In this document: piece by piece, positions 24,622 to 36,993 of the stretch | How the letters are laid out: each line of letters begins with the position of its first letter | Position numbering within the stretch: the stretch's first letter is position 1 | Origin: Micromonospora sp. LH3U1 | GTDB taxonomy: Bacteria > Actinomycetota > Actinomycetes > Mycobacteriales > Micromonosporaceae | DNA length: 64,000 nucleotides | Reading direction: 5' to 3' | Assembly (NCBI RefSeq): GCF_028475105.1 | Contig: NZ_CP116936.1 | Span: 2,170,001-2,234,000 of the forward strand | Translations under genes and position numbers: made by a program | The notes under the pieces: model-generated | The model's input: the letters and a program-made list of their open reading frames with translations, nothing else | Database searches by the model: none | What the model was told of the DNA's origin: nothing

Positions 24622-25464
24622 ATGCCTATTTACGAAACGCCAGAGCCCATTACCGTCCAGGTCGAGCTGCCCGTCGGGGATGCCTGGATCAGCGCGACCG
24701 ACCGCACCGACACGGTGGTGACGGTGCGGCCCCGCGACCCGTCGAGCAAGGCCGACGTGAGTGCCGCTGAGCAGACAACCGTCGAGTACGCCGCCGGGCA
24801 ACTGGTGATCAGGGTGCCGAAGAGTTGGCGCCGCTACGGCTTCGGCCCCGGGCCGTCGGTCGATGTCCTGATCGAGCTACCGAGCGGGTCGCGGGTGCAC
24901 GCCGAGTCGTCGTGGGCGGCGTTCCGCTGCGAGGGGCGGCTCGGCGAATGCCGGATCAAGACCGGGAGTGGGATCCGGCTCGACGAGACCGGGCCGTTGG
25001 ACATCGACAGCAGCCACGGCGAGGTCGCGGTGGAGCGCGTCACCGGTTCCGCCCGGGTGAAGGCGTCGTCCGGCAAGGTGCGCATCGGCACGGTCGACGG
25101 CCCCACCGAGATCAAGAATTCCTCCGGCGACTGCTGGATCGGCCAGAGCGGCGGAGACGTCCGGGTCAACACCGCGTACGGCGACATCACCGTCGACGCG
25201 GCGCTGGCCTCGGTGACGGCGCGCACCGCCTACGGCAACGTCCGGCTGGGCGAGGCCGTCCGGGGGTCGGTCGACCTGAACACCTCGTACGGGGCCATCG
25301 AGGTCGGCATCCGTCGCGGGACCGCGGCCTGGCTCGACGTCAGTTCCAAGCACGGCCGCGTGCACAACGCCCTCGAGACGACCGACAGTCCGGCGCAGAC
25401 CGACGAGACGGTCGAGGTCCGGGCGAACACCGCCTACGGCGACATCTTGATCCGCCGCGCCTGA
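24622..25464 (+). CDS. DUF4097-family beta-strand repeat protein
   Basis: A 280-residue protein of the DUF4097 (putative adhesin) family. After an N-terminal section (VQVELPVGDAWISATDRTDT) comes a right-handed beta-solenoid-like series of short repeats: GECRIKTGSGIRLDETG, IDSSHGEVAVERVTG, VKASSGKVRIGTVDG, IKNSSGDCWIGQSGG, VNTAYGDITVDAA, ARTAYGNVRLGEA and a final VRANTAYGDILIRRA. There is no signal peptide, so it is probably cytosolic despite the adhesin label. GGGAGA precedes the ATG. It sits between the RHH regulator and the ABC transporter genes and could act with either. Role unknown. Confidence 0.82.
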   Translation: MPIYETPEPITVQVELPVGDAWISATDRTDTVVTVRPRDPSSKADVSAAEQTTVEYAAGQLVIRVPKSWRRYGFGPGPSVDVLIELPSGSRVHAESSWAAFRCEGRLGECRIKTGSGIRLDETGPLDIDSSHGEVAVERVTGSARVKASSGKVRIGTVDGPTEIKNSSGDCWIGQSGGDVRVNTAYGDITVDAALASVTARTAYGNVRLGEAVRGSVDLNTSYGAIEVGIRRGTAAWLDVSSKHGRVHNALETTDSPAQTDETVEVRANTAYGDILIRRA

Positions 25465-25495
25465 TCCGCGACCAGAGACCATTGAAGAGGAGACC

Positions 25496-26469
<974 letters not shown>

Positions 26470-26473
<4 letters not shown>

Positions 26474-27258
26474 GCACCGTCTCCCTCGCCGTCCGCGACT
26501 CGAGCACCATGCTGCGGCGCAATCTCCTGCACATGCGGCGCTACCCGTCGATGACCTTCCTGCTCATCGGCATCCCGGTCATCATTCTGTTGCTCTTCGT
26601 CTACGTCTTCGGTGGCACGCTCGGCGCCGGCCTCGGACCGTCCGGCGACCGCTCCCAGTACGCCAACTACGTCACCCCCGGCATCCTGCTCATCACGGTG
26701 GTCAGCGCGGCGCAGGGCACCGCCATCTCGGTCGCGATGGACATGACCGAGGGCATCATCGCCCGGTTCCGAACGATGGCGATCTTCCGACCGTCGGTCC
26801 TCACCGGGCACGTACTGGGCAGCCTCATCCAGACCCTGCTCAGCCTCGCGGTCGTCACCGGCGTGGCGCTGCTCGTCGGGTTCCGGCCCACGGCCAACCC
26901 GGTCGAGTGGCTCGCCGCCATCGGCGTCCTCGCCATGATCACCTTTGCGCTCACCTGGCTGTCGGTGGCCCTCGGCCTGGTGAGCGACAGTGTCGAGACG
27001 GCCAGCAACCTCCCCATGCCGCTGATCCTCCTGCCGTTCCTCGGCAGCGGCTTCGTCCCCACCGACTCCATGCCGACCCCGGTGCGGTGGTTCGCCGACT
27101 ACCAGCCCTTCACGCCCGTCATGGAGACCCTTCGCGGCCTGCTCCTCGGCACCGGGATCGGCGCCAACGGGATCATCGCGGTCGTCTGGTGCGTCGTCAT
27201 CACCGTGCTCAGCTTCTTCTGGGCCAAGTCCCTGTACAACCGCAATCGGGCCGCCTGA
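26470..27258 (+). CDS. DrrB-like ABC-2 permease
   Basis: A 262-residue ABC-2 type permease with about six spans (FLLIGIPVIILLLFVYVFGG, YVTPGILLITVVSAAQGTAI, LSLAVVTGVALLVGFRP, MITFALTWLSVALGLVSDSV, and the C-terminal GIIAVVWCVVITVLSFFWAK). The family motif GFVPTDSMPTPVRWFADYQP is present. It overlaps the ATPase gene as ATGA. A strong terminator follows, closing the operon of RHH regulator, DUF4097 protein, ATPase and permease. Confidence 0.9.
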
Positions 27259-27300
27259 TCCCGAGAGGCGCTCGACGTCCCGCCAGCGCGACGCACCGGC

Positions 27301-27324
27301 GGCCCGGCCCCTGTGGGCCGGGCC
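27301..27324 (+). terminator. Terminator of the DrrAB-like operon
   Basis: GGCCCGGCCC (27301-27310) and GGGCCGGGCC (27315-27324) form a perfect 10-bp stem with a 4-nt loop, 42 bp past the permease stop. Confidence 0.75.
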
Positions 27325-27390
27325 GTCGGTTGTCCGTGCCTCGGTGCACGACGCGCGCAGTCGCGCCGAGGCGACCTTTCAGACGTCGAA

Positions 27391-27404
27391 TGTTATCGAT
27401 AACA
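27391..27404. promoter_or_regulatory. LacI-type operator, far-upstream araB site
   Basis: TGTTATCGATAACA is a perfect 14-bp palindrome with the CG-centred layout of LacI/GalR operators. It is one of seven related sites in this window. The 577-bp gap from 27259 to 27835 holds a terminator, three such sites and no supported gene. At 430 bp from araB it could act through looping. Confidence 0.7.
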
Positions 27405-27524
27405 CGACCCTGGCGCCTGGCCGGGTGCGACGCCCGCCGGCCTCCGGACCGCTCAGACCTGAGCCCGGTGGCGGTCGACTGCCGTTCCGTTGATCCGATC
27501 ATCCGGGTGGCGCAGCCCTGTTGA

Positions 27525-27538
27525 TGTTATCGCTGACA
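27525..27538. promoter_or_regulatory. LacI-type operator, mid araB site
   Basis: TGTTATCGCTGACA matches the shared motif with one arm imperfect. It lies between the distal palindrome and the araB promoter, 298 bp upstream of the araB start. Confidence 0.55.
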
Positions 27539-27780
27539 TCCCCGCCGACCGACGAGCGGTCGTGATCGGACGGTCACCCCAGCGCCGCGTGGGACGCAGG
27601 GCCGCTCGCGCCGCCTGTCGAGGCGGTGTCGGGTCGGCGGCGGGGCCATCGGCGACTCCTTCCGTCGCTGCACACGGCGGTCGGTTCCCGAATGGCGCAA
27701 TTTGCACCAGTCCGACATCGACGCGCCCGAGCCGGCCCCGGCTTCTGCGTTCCGTTACGGAGCTGTTGCGGGTAGATGTC

Positions 27781-27809
27781 TTGACGAGGCTTGATGTGAG
27801 CGTTAACAC
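27781..27809 (+). promoter_or_regulatory. araB promoter with overlapping LacI-type operator
   Basis: TTGACG (27781-27786), a 17-bp spacer and TAACAC (27804-27809) form the likely promoter. The operator TGTGAGCGTTAACA at 27795-27808 covers the spacer and -10, consistent with repression by steric block. A second palindrome, CCGTTAACGG, follows at 27815-27824. The same TTGACG-operator arrangement precedes the chvE-like gene. Confidence 0.7.
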
Positions 27810-27835
27810 TATCCCCGTTAACGGTGGAGGTGAAC

Positions 27836-29515
27836 ATGAACCGTGTGGACGGAGCTGACGACCGCTACGTCGTCGGTGTCGACTTCGGCACCCTGTCCGG
27901 GCGCGCTCTGGTGGTCCGTGTCGGCGATGGTGCCGAGTTGGGGACCGCGGTGCACGAGTACTGCGACGGCGTCATCAGCACGACGCTTCCGGGAGGCCGA
28001 GCGCTGCCCCCGGACTGGGCCCTGCAGAACCCGGAGGACTACCGCGACGTGCTGCGGTACGCCGTCCCGGCGGCACTGTCAGCCGCAGGGGTGGACCCCG
28101 CCGCGGTCGTCGGCATCGGCATCGACTTCACCGCCTGCACGGTGCTGCCGACCGACGCCGAGGGCACTCCGCTGTGCGAGGATCCCGAGCTGCGCGACCG
28201 GCCGCACGCCTGGGTCAAGCTGTGGAAGCACCACGCCGCGCAGCCGCACGCCGACCGGATCAACGCGCTGGCCCACGAACGGGCAGAACCGTGGATCGGT
28301 CGGTACGGCGGCAAGATCTCCGCCGAGTGGCAGTTCGCCAAGGGACTCCAGATCCTGGAGGAGGACCCCGAGGTCTACCACCGGGCCGAGCGCTTCATCG
28401 AGGCAGCCGACTGGATTGTCTGGCAGCTCAGCGGCACCGAGACCCGCAACGTCTGCACCGCCGGTTACAAGGGCATCCTGCAGGACGGCCAGTATCCTTC
28501 CGAGGGCTTCCTGACCGCGCTCAACCCGGGCTTTGGCGACTTCGTGGCCAAGCTGGACGGTCCGTTGCTGCCCCTCGGTGCCCGGGCCGGCACGCTCACC
28601 GCGTGGGCCGCGGGGTGGACGGGCCTGCCGGAGGGGATCGCGGTGGCCGCCGGCAACGTCGACGCGCACGTCACCGCGGCGTCCGCGCAGGCCGTCGAGC
28701 CTGGTCGGCTCGTCGCGATCATGGGTACCTCGACCTGCCACGTGGTCAACGGCGCGCAGCTCGCCGAGGTGGCCGGGATGTGCGGTGTCGTGGACGGCGG
28801 CATCAGCCCCGGCGCATGGGGTTACGAGGCCGGCCAGAGCGGTGTCGGCGACATCTTCGGCTGGTTCGTCAAGCACGCCGCCCCGGCTGGCGTCGCCTCG
28901 CACGAACAGCTCACCGAGTTGGCCGCGAGCCAACCGGTCGGCGCGCACGGACTGATCGCGCTGGACTGGTGGAACGGCAACCGCTCCCTGCTGGTCAACC
29001 ACGACCTCAGCGGGATGATCGTCGGAATGACCCTGGCCACCCAGCCGCAGGACATCTACCGGGCGCTGCTGGAGTCAACCGCCTTTGGCACGCGGATGAT
29101 CATCGATGCGTTCGTCGAGGCCGGGGTCGCGGTGAACGACCTGGTGATCGCCGGGGGTCTCACCAACAACGACCTGCTGATGCAGATCTACGCCGACGTG
29201 ACCAAGCGGCCGCTGAACATCATCGCCTCCGCGCAGGGACCGGCACTGGGCTCGGCGATCCACGCCGCCGTCGCCGCAGGTGAATATCCCTCGATCCAGG
29301 AAGCGTCGCAGGTGATGGGTCGGGTGCACGAGGCCGTCTACCGACCGGATCCCGAGCGGGCACGCGCCTACGACGCCCTGTACGCCGAGTACCGGACGCT
29401 GCACGATCACTTCGGTCGCGGCGGCAACGACGTCATGCTCCGCCTGCGCGCGATCCGGAACGCGGCGGTCGAGACCGCAGCCGCGCACGAGCCCGCGCTG
29501 GAGGTGGTCGCGTGA
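27836..29515 (+). CDS. araB: Ribulokinase
   Basis: A 559-residue FGGY-family sugar kinase that phosphorylates L-ribulose to L-ribulose 5-phosphate in L-arabinose catabolism. The N-terminal ATPase fold begins VGVDFGTLSGRALVVRV, and AraB-typical segments include HAWVKLWKHHAAQPHADRIN and GGKISAEWQFAKGLQIL. The nucleotide-binding C-terminal lobe has IMGTSTCHVV and IAGGLTNNDLLMQIYADVT. Length matches known AraB. GGAGG lies 5 nt before ATG 27836. It is the first gene of a seven-gene operon, overlaps araD by 4 nt, and is preceded by three LacI-type operators. Confidence 0.95.
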   Translation: MNRVDGADDRYVVGVDFGTLSGRALVVRVGDGAELGTAVHEYCDGVISTTLPGGRALPPDWALQNPEDYRDVLRYAVPAALSAAGVDPAAVVGIGIDFTACTVLPTDAEGTPLCEDPELRDRPHAWVKLWKHHAAQPHADRINALAHERAEPWIGRYGGKISAEWQFAKGLQILEEDPEVYHRAERFIEAADWIVWQLSGTETRNVCTAGYKGILQDGQYPSEGFLTALNPGFGDFVAKLDGPLLPLGARAGTLTAWAAGWTGLPEGIAVAAGNVDAHVTAASAQAVEPGRLVAIMGTSTCHVVNGAQLAEVAGMCGVVDGGISPGAWGYEAGQSGVGDIFGWFVKHAAPAGVASHEQLTELAASQPVGAHGLIALDWWNGNRSLLVNHDLSGMIVGMTLATQPQDIYRALLESTAFGTRMIIDAFVEAGVAVNDLVIAGGLTNNDLLMQIYADVTKRPLNIIASAQGPALGSAIHAAVAAGEYPSIQEASQVMGRVHEAVYRPDPERARAYDALYAEYRTLHDHFGRGGNDVMLRLRAIRNAAVETAAAHEPALEVVA

Positions 29516-30204
29516 CCGCCCAGGTGACCCGACAGATCGACGATCTGCGCGAGACGGTCGCCCGTCTGCACGCCGAGCTCACCCGGTACCGCCTGGTCGC
29601 CTGGACGGCCGGCAACGTCTCCGCGCGGGTTCCCGGCCAGAACCTCATGGTGATCAAGCCGAGTGGCGTGGGCTACGACGATCTCACCGCGGAAACCATG
29701 GTCGTGTGTGACCTCGACGGTGTCCTCGTCGAGGGGGATCTCGCCCCGTCCAGCGACACCGCCGCCCACGCCTACGTCTACCGGGCCATGCCCGAGGTCG
29801 GTGGGGTCGTGCACACGCACAGCTCGTACGCCACCGCCTGGGCCGCGCGAGGGGAGGCGATTCCCTGCCACCTCACCGCCCAGGCCGACGAGTTCGGCGG
29901 GGAGATCCCGGTGGGTCCGTTCGCCCTGATCGGCGGCGACGACATCGGAAAGGGCATCGTCGGCACGCTCGCCGGGCACCGCTCACCCGCGGTGCTGATG
30001 CGTAACCACGGCGTCTTCACCATCGGCCGGGACGCCCGCGCGGCAGTCAAGGCCGCGGTCATGTGTGAGGACGTTGCCCGCACGGCGCACCTGGCTCGCG
30101 CACTCGGGCAGCCGGTGCCGATGGCGCAGGCAGACATCGACGCTCTTTATGACCGCTACCAGAACGTCTACGGTCAACAACCAGTCCCACCGGCGGGTTC
30201 CTGA
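29512..30204 (+). CDS. araD: L-ribulose-5-phosphate 4-epimerase
   Basis: A 230-residue class II aldolase-family epimerase that converts L-ribulose 5-phosphate to D-xylulose 5-phosphate. Phosphate- and substrate-site segments are TAGNVSAR (32-39) and KPSGVGYDD (49-57). Zinc ligands are His101 and His103 in VVHTHSSYATAW, with His166 in RNHGVFTIG. The GTG start overlaps araB as GTGA. It differs from fuculose aldolase, which is the same fold, mainly by length and gene context, so AraD is the better call. Next is the sugar-importer binding protein gene. Confidence 0.93.
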   Translation: MTAQVTRQIDDLRETVARLHAELTRYRLVAWTAGNVSARVPGQNLMVIKPSGVGYDDLTAETMVVCDLDGVLVEGDLAPSSDTAAHAYVYRAMPEVGGVVHTHSSYATAWAARGEAIPCHLTAQADEFGGEIPVGPFALIGGDDIGKGIVGTLAGHRSPAVLMRNHGVFTIGRDARAAVKAAVMCEDVARTAHLARALGQPVPMAQADIDALYDRYQNVYGQQPVPPAGS

Positions 30205-30334
30205 CCGCTTGCCGGCCATGCCGGAGCCCGTCGGTCTGCACCACCGAAGTAGCAGCACGCACCACCCGCGTATGCCGCTCCTGCACCTCGGCGGTCTGGC
30301 GCGGTCACCCACCACACCGAGCCAAGGAGATCTG

Positions 30335-31339
30335 ATGAGAAAGATGCGAACGCAGTCCGCTCCGTGGCGCGCTGCCGCGGTCCTCGCCAGCGTGCTGCTC
30401 GTCGGCAGCGTGGCGGCCTGTGGCAACAGCGACACCGGCGGCGGCGGCACCAAGGACGACGGCAAGATCACGATGGGCTTCTCGCAGGTCGGCGCGGAGA
30501 GCGGCTGGCGTACCGCGAACACCATCTCGATCAAGGAAGCCGCCACGGCGGCGGGGATCGAGCTGAAGTTCGACGACGCGCAGCAGAAGCAGGAAAACCA
30601 GATCAAGGCGATCCGCAACTACATCCAGCAGAAGGTCGACGTGATCGCCTTCTCGCCGGTGGTGGAGTCCGGGTGGGACACCGTGCTCAAGGAGGCCAAG
30701 GACGCCAAGATCCCGGTCATCCTGACCGACCGCTCGGTCGACTCGGCCGACAAGACCCTCTACAAGACCTTCCTCGGCTCGGACTTCGTCAAGGAGGGCC
30801 GGCTCGCGGGTGAGTGGCTGGTCGAGCAGAAGAAGACCGCCTCGGGTCCGGTGAACATCGTCGAGCTGCAGGGCAGCACCGGCGCGGCACCGGCGAACGA
30901 CCGCAAGAAGGGCTTCGCCGAGGCGATCGCCGCCAACCCGAACCTGAAGATCATCGCCTCTCAGACGGGCGACTTCACCCGGGCCGGCGGCAAGCAGGTC
31001 ATGGAGCAGTTCCTCAAGGCCAACCCGAAGATCGACGTGCTGTTCGCGCACAACGACGACATGGGCCTGGGCGCGATCGAAGCGATCACCGCCGCTGGCA
31101 AGGTGCCGGGTAAGGACATCACCATCATCACGGTCGACGCTGTCAAGGACGGCATGCAGGCTCTCGCCGACGGGAAGTTCAACTTCATCGCGGAGTGCAG
31201 CCCGCTGCTCGGCCCACAGCTGATGGATCTGGCGAAGAAGGTCAAGGCCGGCGAGGAGGTGCCTGCTCGGATCGAGACCGAGGAGACCACCTTCACGTCT
31301 GAGCAGGCCAAGGAAGCTCTGCCCAACCGCAAGTACTGA
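30335..31339 (+). CDS. Sugar-binding lipoprotein of YtfQ type (arabinose/galactofuranose ABC importer)
   Basis: A 334-residue periplasmic-binding-protein-like lipoprotein anchored outside the membrane. The lipobox is SVAAC with Cys29, followed by a Gly-rich linker. The ligand fold starts ITMGFSQVGAESGWRTANTI, a signature of YtfQ-type binding proteins. Hinge and pocket segments include VDVIAFSPVVESGWDTVL, VILTDRSVDSADK and LFAHNDDMGLGAIEAI. AAGGAGA precedes the ATG. The importer genes follow. E. coli YtfQ binds furanose sugars such as galactofuranose and arabinofuranose; L-arabinose is the likely ligand here given araBDA in the same operon. Confidence 0.9.
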   Translation: MRKMRTQSAPWRAAAVLASVLLVGSVAACGNSDTGGGGTKDDGKITMGFSQVGAESGWRTANTISIKEAATAAGIELKFDDAQQKQENQIKAIRNYIQQKVDVIAFSPVVESGWDTVLKEAKDAKIPVILTDRSVDSADKTLYKTFLGSDFVKEGRLAGEWLVEQKKTASGPVNIVELQGSTGAAPANDRKKGFAEAIAANPNLKIIASQTGDFTRAGGKQVMEQFLKANPKIDVLFAHNDDMGLGAIEAITAAGKVPGKDITIITVDAVKDGMQALADGKFNFIAECSPLLGPQLMDLAKKVKAGEEVPARIETEETTFTSEQAKEALPNRKY

Positions 31340-31348
31340 TCGACGCTG

Positions 31349-31376
31349 GGGGTCGCCGCGTTCGCGTGGCGGCCCC
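31349..31376 (+). other. Intercistronic hairpin after binding-protein gene
   Basis: GGGGTCGCCGCG (31349-31360) pairs imperfectly with CGCGTGGCGGCCCC (31363-31376) 9 bp after the stop. Placed between binding-protein and ATPase genes, it may stabilise the upstream message or partly terminate, giving excess binding protein. Inferred. Confidence 0.5.
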
Positions 31377-31527
31377 GCTGCGTCGCGCCATCACCCGCAA
31401 CGGACCGGGCATGGCCAGCGACCACCCCGTACTCCACCCGCCCGAGCGACCCGCAGGGACGACCGGGCGGGCGCCGCGGGAGCGTAGCGGCCCTTCCGTG
31501 TCGACAACCCAGAAGAGGTCTGATGGG

Positions 31528-33065
<1,538 letters not shown>

Positions 33066-33069
<4 letters not shown>

Positions 33070-34136
33070 ACGACACCATGGGCCGCTACCGGACGGTGGT
33101 CGGTCACCGGCTGTTCTGGCCCACCGCCGTGCTTGTCGTCATGCTCGCCGCGAACACGATCTACCGGCCCGGGTTCCTGTCCATCGAGCTCAAGGACGGG
33201 CACCTGTACGGCTCGCCGATCGACATCCTGCGGCTGAGCGCGCCCCTGATCCTCGTCGCACTGGGCATGACCCTGGTCATCTCGACCGGCGGCATCGACC
33301 TGTCGGTCGGCTCGGTGTGCGCGATCAGCGGCGCGATCGCCTGCATGTACATCAGCAAGCAGACCGACCAGAACAGCCTCGCCGTGGTGCTGACCGCCCT
33401 GGCGATGGCGTTGGGGGTCGCGCTCGTGCTCGGCGCCTGGAACGGGGTGCTGGTGGCCGTGATCGGGATCCAACCGATCATCGCCACCCTGATCCTGATG
33501 GTGGCGGGTCGGGGCCTCGCCCAGCTGATCACCCAGGGTCAGATCATCACCATCAACTCCGAGCCGTTCCGGGCGATCGGGCTGGGCCACCTGCTGACCC
33601 TGCCGCTGGCCATCTTCATCGCCCTCGCCGCGGCACTGCTCGTCGCGGCGTTCACCCGCCGCACCGCACTCGGCATGATCGTCGAATCGGTGGGCGGTAA
33701 CGCCGAGGCGAGCCGACTCGCCGGCATCCGGTCCGGCCGGGTCATCTTCCTCGCGTACGTCCTCAGCGCCGTCTGCGCCGCGGTCGCTGGTTTCATGATG
33801 ACGGCCAACGTCTCCAGTGCCGACGGCAACGCCGTGGGCCTCTGGGTGGAGTTGGACGCCATCCTCGCGGTCGTCATCGGCGGTACGTCCCTCGCCGGCG
33901 GCCGGTTCTTCCTCAGCGGCACCATCCTCGGCGCGCTGATCATCCAGACCCTGACCACGTCGGTGTACGCCATGAACATCTCACCGCAGACGTCGCTGCT
34001 GTTCAAAGCGGTCGTCGTGATCGCCGTCTGCCTCATCCAGGCGCCAGCCTTCCGGGCCCGGTTCACCCGCCGTAGGCGTAACACCCCGCCGCCCGCCGCC
34101 ATCGCCGACAAGCCCAAGGAGCAGGTGCCGGCATGA
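33066..34136 (+). CDS. Sugar ABC importer permease 1 (YtfT-like)
   Basis: A 356-residue BPD_transp_2-family permease with about nine spans. The EAA-like family signature is [20 protein letters not shown] near residues 75-94. Further segments are LIRMVAGRG-like TLILMVAGRGLAQLITQGQI, and the second conserved loop AVVIGGTSLAGGRFFLSGTI. It starts with ATGA overlapping the ATPase gene and ends with ATGA overlapping the second permease. The two permeases differ in sequence and presumably form a heterodimer, as YtfT/YjfF do. Confidence 0.92.
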
Positions 34137-35122
34137 CCACTGGATCGCTCACCGCTGGCCGTGCCAGGTTCCGGCTGCCGAGGCGGCAGATACCGGTCCT
34201 GGCCACGCTCGTCCTGCTGCTGGTCATGTACGGCATCGGGGTGTCGCAGTACCAGGCGTTCTCCAACGTGCAGGTCATCTTCAACGTCTTCATCGACAAC
34301 AGCTTCCTGCTCGTCGTCGCGGTGGGCATGACCTTCGTCATCCTCACCGGCGGCATCGACCTGTCGGTCGGGTCGGTCGTCGCCATGACGGCCATGGTGT
34401 CGGCCTGGCTGCTCCAGGAGGGGCTGCCGGCGGCACTGGTGCTCGTCATCGCCCTGCTGATCGGCCCGACGCTCGGTCTGCTGATGGGCTGCGCCATCCA
34501 CTTCTTCGAGATCCAGCCGTTCATCGTCACGCTCGCCGGGATGTTCTTCGCCCGGGGTATGTGCACGTTGATCTCGGGTGCGTCCATCCCGATCACCGAC
34601 GGCTTCTGGACCAGGATGTCGCAGGAGCGGATCGGTAATCCCCAGGGCAACTTCGTGTCGATCAGCGTGCTGATCGCCTTCGTCGTGGTCGCCATCGCCG
34701 CGTACACGCTGGCCTACACCCGGCTGGGGCGCAACGTGTACGCCATCGGCGGCAACTCGCAGTCGGCACTGCTGATGGGTCTGCCGTTGGGGCGTACCCG
34801 GATCGCCGTCTACACGATCAGCGGCCTGTGCTCCGCGATCGGTGGGATCCTGCTGTCCTTCTACACCCTTTCCGGCGCGCCACTGATCGCCGTGGGCATG
34901 GAGCTGGATGTCATCGCCGCCGTCGTCATCGGGGGCACCGTGCTCACCGGCGGCGCGGGTTACGTCTTCGGCACGGTGCTGGGCGTGTTGGTCCTGGGCG
35001 TCATCCAGACCCTCATCACCTTCGACGGGAGCCTCAACTCCTGGTGGACGAAGATCGTGATCGGCGGTCTGCTCTTCGCGTTCATCCTCCTGCAGCGCCT
35101 CATCGGAATCCGTTACAAGTGA
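34133..35122 (+). CDS. Sugar ABC importer permease 2 (YjfF-like)
   Basis: A 329-residue BPD_transp_2-family permease with about nine spans. The signature is [20 protein letters not shown], and [20 protein letters not shown] is characteristic of YjfF. The second loop is [20 protein letters not shown]. It overlaps the first permease by 4 nt and is followed 26 nt later by araA. With the YtfQ-like binding protein and the fused ATPase this makes a complete four-protein importer embedded between araD and araA. Confidence 0.92.
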   Translation: MTTGSLTAGRARFRLPRRQIPVLATLVLLLVMYGIGVSQYQAFSNVQVIFNVFIDNSFLLVVAVGMTFVILTGGIDLSVGSVVAMTAMVSAWLLQEGLPAALVLVIALLIGPTLGLLMGCAIHFFEIQPFIVTLAGMFFARGMCTLISGASIPITDGFWTRMSQERIGNPQGNFVSISVLIAFVVVAIAAYTLAYTRLGRNVYAIGGNSQSALLMGLPLGRTRIAVYTISGLCSAIGGILLSFYTLSGAPLIAVGMELDVIAAVVIGGTVLTGGAGYVFGTVLGVLVLGVIQTLITFDGSLNSWWTKIVIGGLLFAFILLQRLIGIRYK

Positions 35123-35148
35123 ACACTCCTCTCGTGGAAGGCAACTCC

Positions 35149-36651
35149 ATGGCACCACACACCGAACCCGAGATCTGGTTCCTCACCGGCAGCCAAGGCA
35201 TGTACGGCGAGGAGACGCTCCGGCAGGTCGCCGAGCAGTCCCGTCAGATCGCGGCCGCGCTCGACGACTCGCCGCAGATCCCCGCCCGAGTGGTCTGGAA
35301 GCCCGTCCTGACCAACAGCAGTGAGATCCTGCAGGTCTGCCGGGACGCCGCCGCCCAGGGCGCCATCGGGGTCATTGCCTGGATGCACACCTTCTCTCCG
35401 GCGAAGATGTGGATCGCCGGTCTGGACGCGCTGCAGACGCCACTGCTGCACCTGCACACCCAGGCCAACGTTCTGCTGCCGTGGAACGACATCGACATGG
35501 ACTTCATGAACCTGAACCAGGCCGCTCACGGCGACCGCGAGTTCGGGTACATCCAGACCCGTCTCGGTGTGGCCCGTAAGACGGTGGCCGGGCACGTCAG
35601 CGACCCGCGGGTGACCACCCGGGTCGGGGCGTGGGCGCGCGCGGCGCTCGGCTGGTCGGCGATGCGGTCGCTGCGCCTGGCCCGCTTCGGCGACAACATG
35701 CGCGACGTCGCGGTGACCGAGGGAGACAAGGTCGAGGCGGAGCTGCGCTTCGGGGTGTCGGTCAACACCTACGGCGTCAACGACCTGGTCAAGGTGGTCG
35801 GCGAGGTCACCGACGCGCAGGTGGACGACCTGGTCAAGGAGTACGAGGACACCTACCGCATCGTCGGCGAGCTGCTGCCCGGGGGTGATCAGCACGACTC
35901 GTTGCGGTACGCCGCGCGCCTGGAGATCGGCATGCGCACCTTCCTGGACACGGGCGGGTTCCGGGCCTTCACGACGAACTTCGAGGATCTCGGCGGCCTG
36001 CGTCAGCTGCCGGGCATCGCCGTGCAGCGGCTGATGGCGGACGGCTACGGCTTCGGCGGTGAGGGCGACTGGAAGACCTCGGTCCTGGTCCACACCCTCA
36101 AGGCGATGTCGGTGGGCGTGAGCGGCGGCACGTCGTTCATGGAGGACTACACCTACGACCTCACTCCGGGTGCGGAACTGGTGCTCGGCGCCCACATGCT
36201 CGAGGTCTGCCCGACCATCGCGTCCGACGTACCCAACGTGGAGATCCACCCACTGAGCATCGGCGGACGGGAGGATCCGGTCCGGCTCGTGTTCGACGCC
36301 GCGCCCGGCCCGGCCGTGGTGCTCGGCCTGGCCGACATGGGGGAGCGCTTCCGGCTCGTGGCCAACGAGATCGACGTGGTGTCTCCGCCGCAACCGCTGC
36401 GCCGGCTGCCGGTGGCGCGGGCCGTCTGGCGTCCGCGACCCGACCTGCCCGGTTCGGCCGAGGCGTGGATCACCGCTGGCGCACCGCACCACACGGTGCT
36501 GTCGCAGGCGGTGGGCGTGGAGGAGCTGCACGACCTGGCGGAGATGAGCCGGACCGAGCTCGTCGTCATCGACGCCAACACGGAGCCCCGCCGCTTCGCC
36601 GACGAGATCCGCTGGAACCAGGCCTACTACCGCCTGGCCCGCGGCTTCTGA
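35149..36651 (+). CDS. araA: L-arabinose isomerase
   Basis: A 500-residue Mn-dependent isomerase that converts L-arabinose to L-ribulose in the cytosol. Metal and catalytic residues are in expected contexts: the Glu of [13 protein letters not shown], the Glu of [10 protein letters not shown], the His of [11 protein letters not shown] and the His of [11 protein letters not shown], corresponding to E. coli Glu306, Glu333, His350 and His450. The N-terminal [15 protein letters not shown] is diagnostic. GGAAGG precedes ATG 35149. It ends the araB-araD-importer-araA operon and is followed by a hairpin. Confidence 0.96.
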   Translation: MAPHTEPEIWFLTGSQGMYGEETLRQVAEQSRQIAAALDDSPQIPARVVWKPVLTNSSEILQVCRDAAAQGAIGVIAWMHTFSPAKMWIAGLDALQTPLLHLHTQANVLLPWNDIDMDFMNLNQAAHGDREFGYIQTRLGVARKTVAGHVSDPRVTTRVGAWARAALGWSAMRSLRLARFGDNMRDVAVTEGDKVEAELRFGVSVNTYGVNDLVKVVGEVTDAQVDDLVKEYEDTYRIVGELLPGGDQHDSLRYAARLEIGMRTFLDTGGFRAFTTNFEDLGGLRQLPGIAVQRLMADGYGFGGEGDWKTSVLVHTLKAMSVGVSGGTSFMEDYTYDLTPGAELVLGAHMLEVCPTIASDVPNVEIHPLSIGGREDPVRLVFDAAPGPAVVLGLADMGERFRLVANEIDVVSPPQPLRRLPVARAVWRPRPDLPGSAEAWITAGAPHHTVLSQAVGVEELHDLAEMSRTELVVIDANTEPRRFADEIRWNQAYYRLARGF

Positions 36652-36676
36652 CCCGCGCGGCTGAGCCGCGTCCATG

Positions 36677-36727
36677 ACGGGTGGTCCGTCCCTGCCTGCA
36701 TCCCTCGGGCAGGGGCCGGCCACCCGT
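36677..36727 (+). terminator. Terminator of the ara operon
   Basis: Nested inverted repeats, with ACGGGTGG (36677-36684) pairing to CCACCCGT (36720-36727) and an inner CCTGCC/GGCAGG stem, starting 26 bp past the araA stop. Confidence 0.7.
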
Positions 36728-36784
36728 TCGCGTGCCCGCCTAGCACGACCATGAGCCGATCAGGTTACGTCTTGACTAAGGACG

Positions 36785-36798
36785 TGTTATCGCTCACA
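36785..36798. promoter_or_regulatory. LacI-type operator upstream of GH43 gene (distal)
   Basis: TGTTATCGCTCACA, 7 bp after a TTGACT that may be a -35 element. It matches the shared motif and suggests co-control of the arabinan-degrading enzyme with ara genes. The gap from 36652 to 36993 holds the ara terminator and two operators only. Confidence 0.65.
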
Positions 36799-36896
36799 GT
36801 CTATAGCTAAGACGGTCGATGTCTGTGGCTGGCCCGGCCGCGGTCGCACTTCTTCCCCGTGCGCGACACATCAGTGCCGCGAACCACGGGGAGCGA

Positions 36897-36910
36897 TGTT
36901 AACGATCACA
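36897..36910. promoter_or_regulatory. LacI-type operator upstream of GH43 gene (proximal)
   Basis: TGTTAACGATCACA, 84 bp before the GH43 start and 112 bp from the distal copy. The paired arrangement would permit cooperative binding or looping. Confidence 0.65.
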
Positions 36911-36993
36911 TTCGGCGATTCGGCCAGCTCGGCACGCCGCCCGGTGCCGCAGATGCCGACCCAGACCGTTCGGTTCGCAGTCGAAGGAGGATC

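Noticed and set aside
33539..35158. Long minus-strand open frame of 539 codons across two permease genes
   Set aside because: Its sequence is low-complexity Asp/Gln/His-rich and it lies fully antisense to two clear permeases with 4-nt overlaps.
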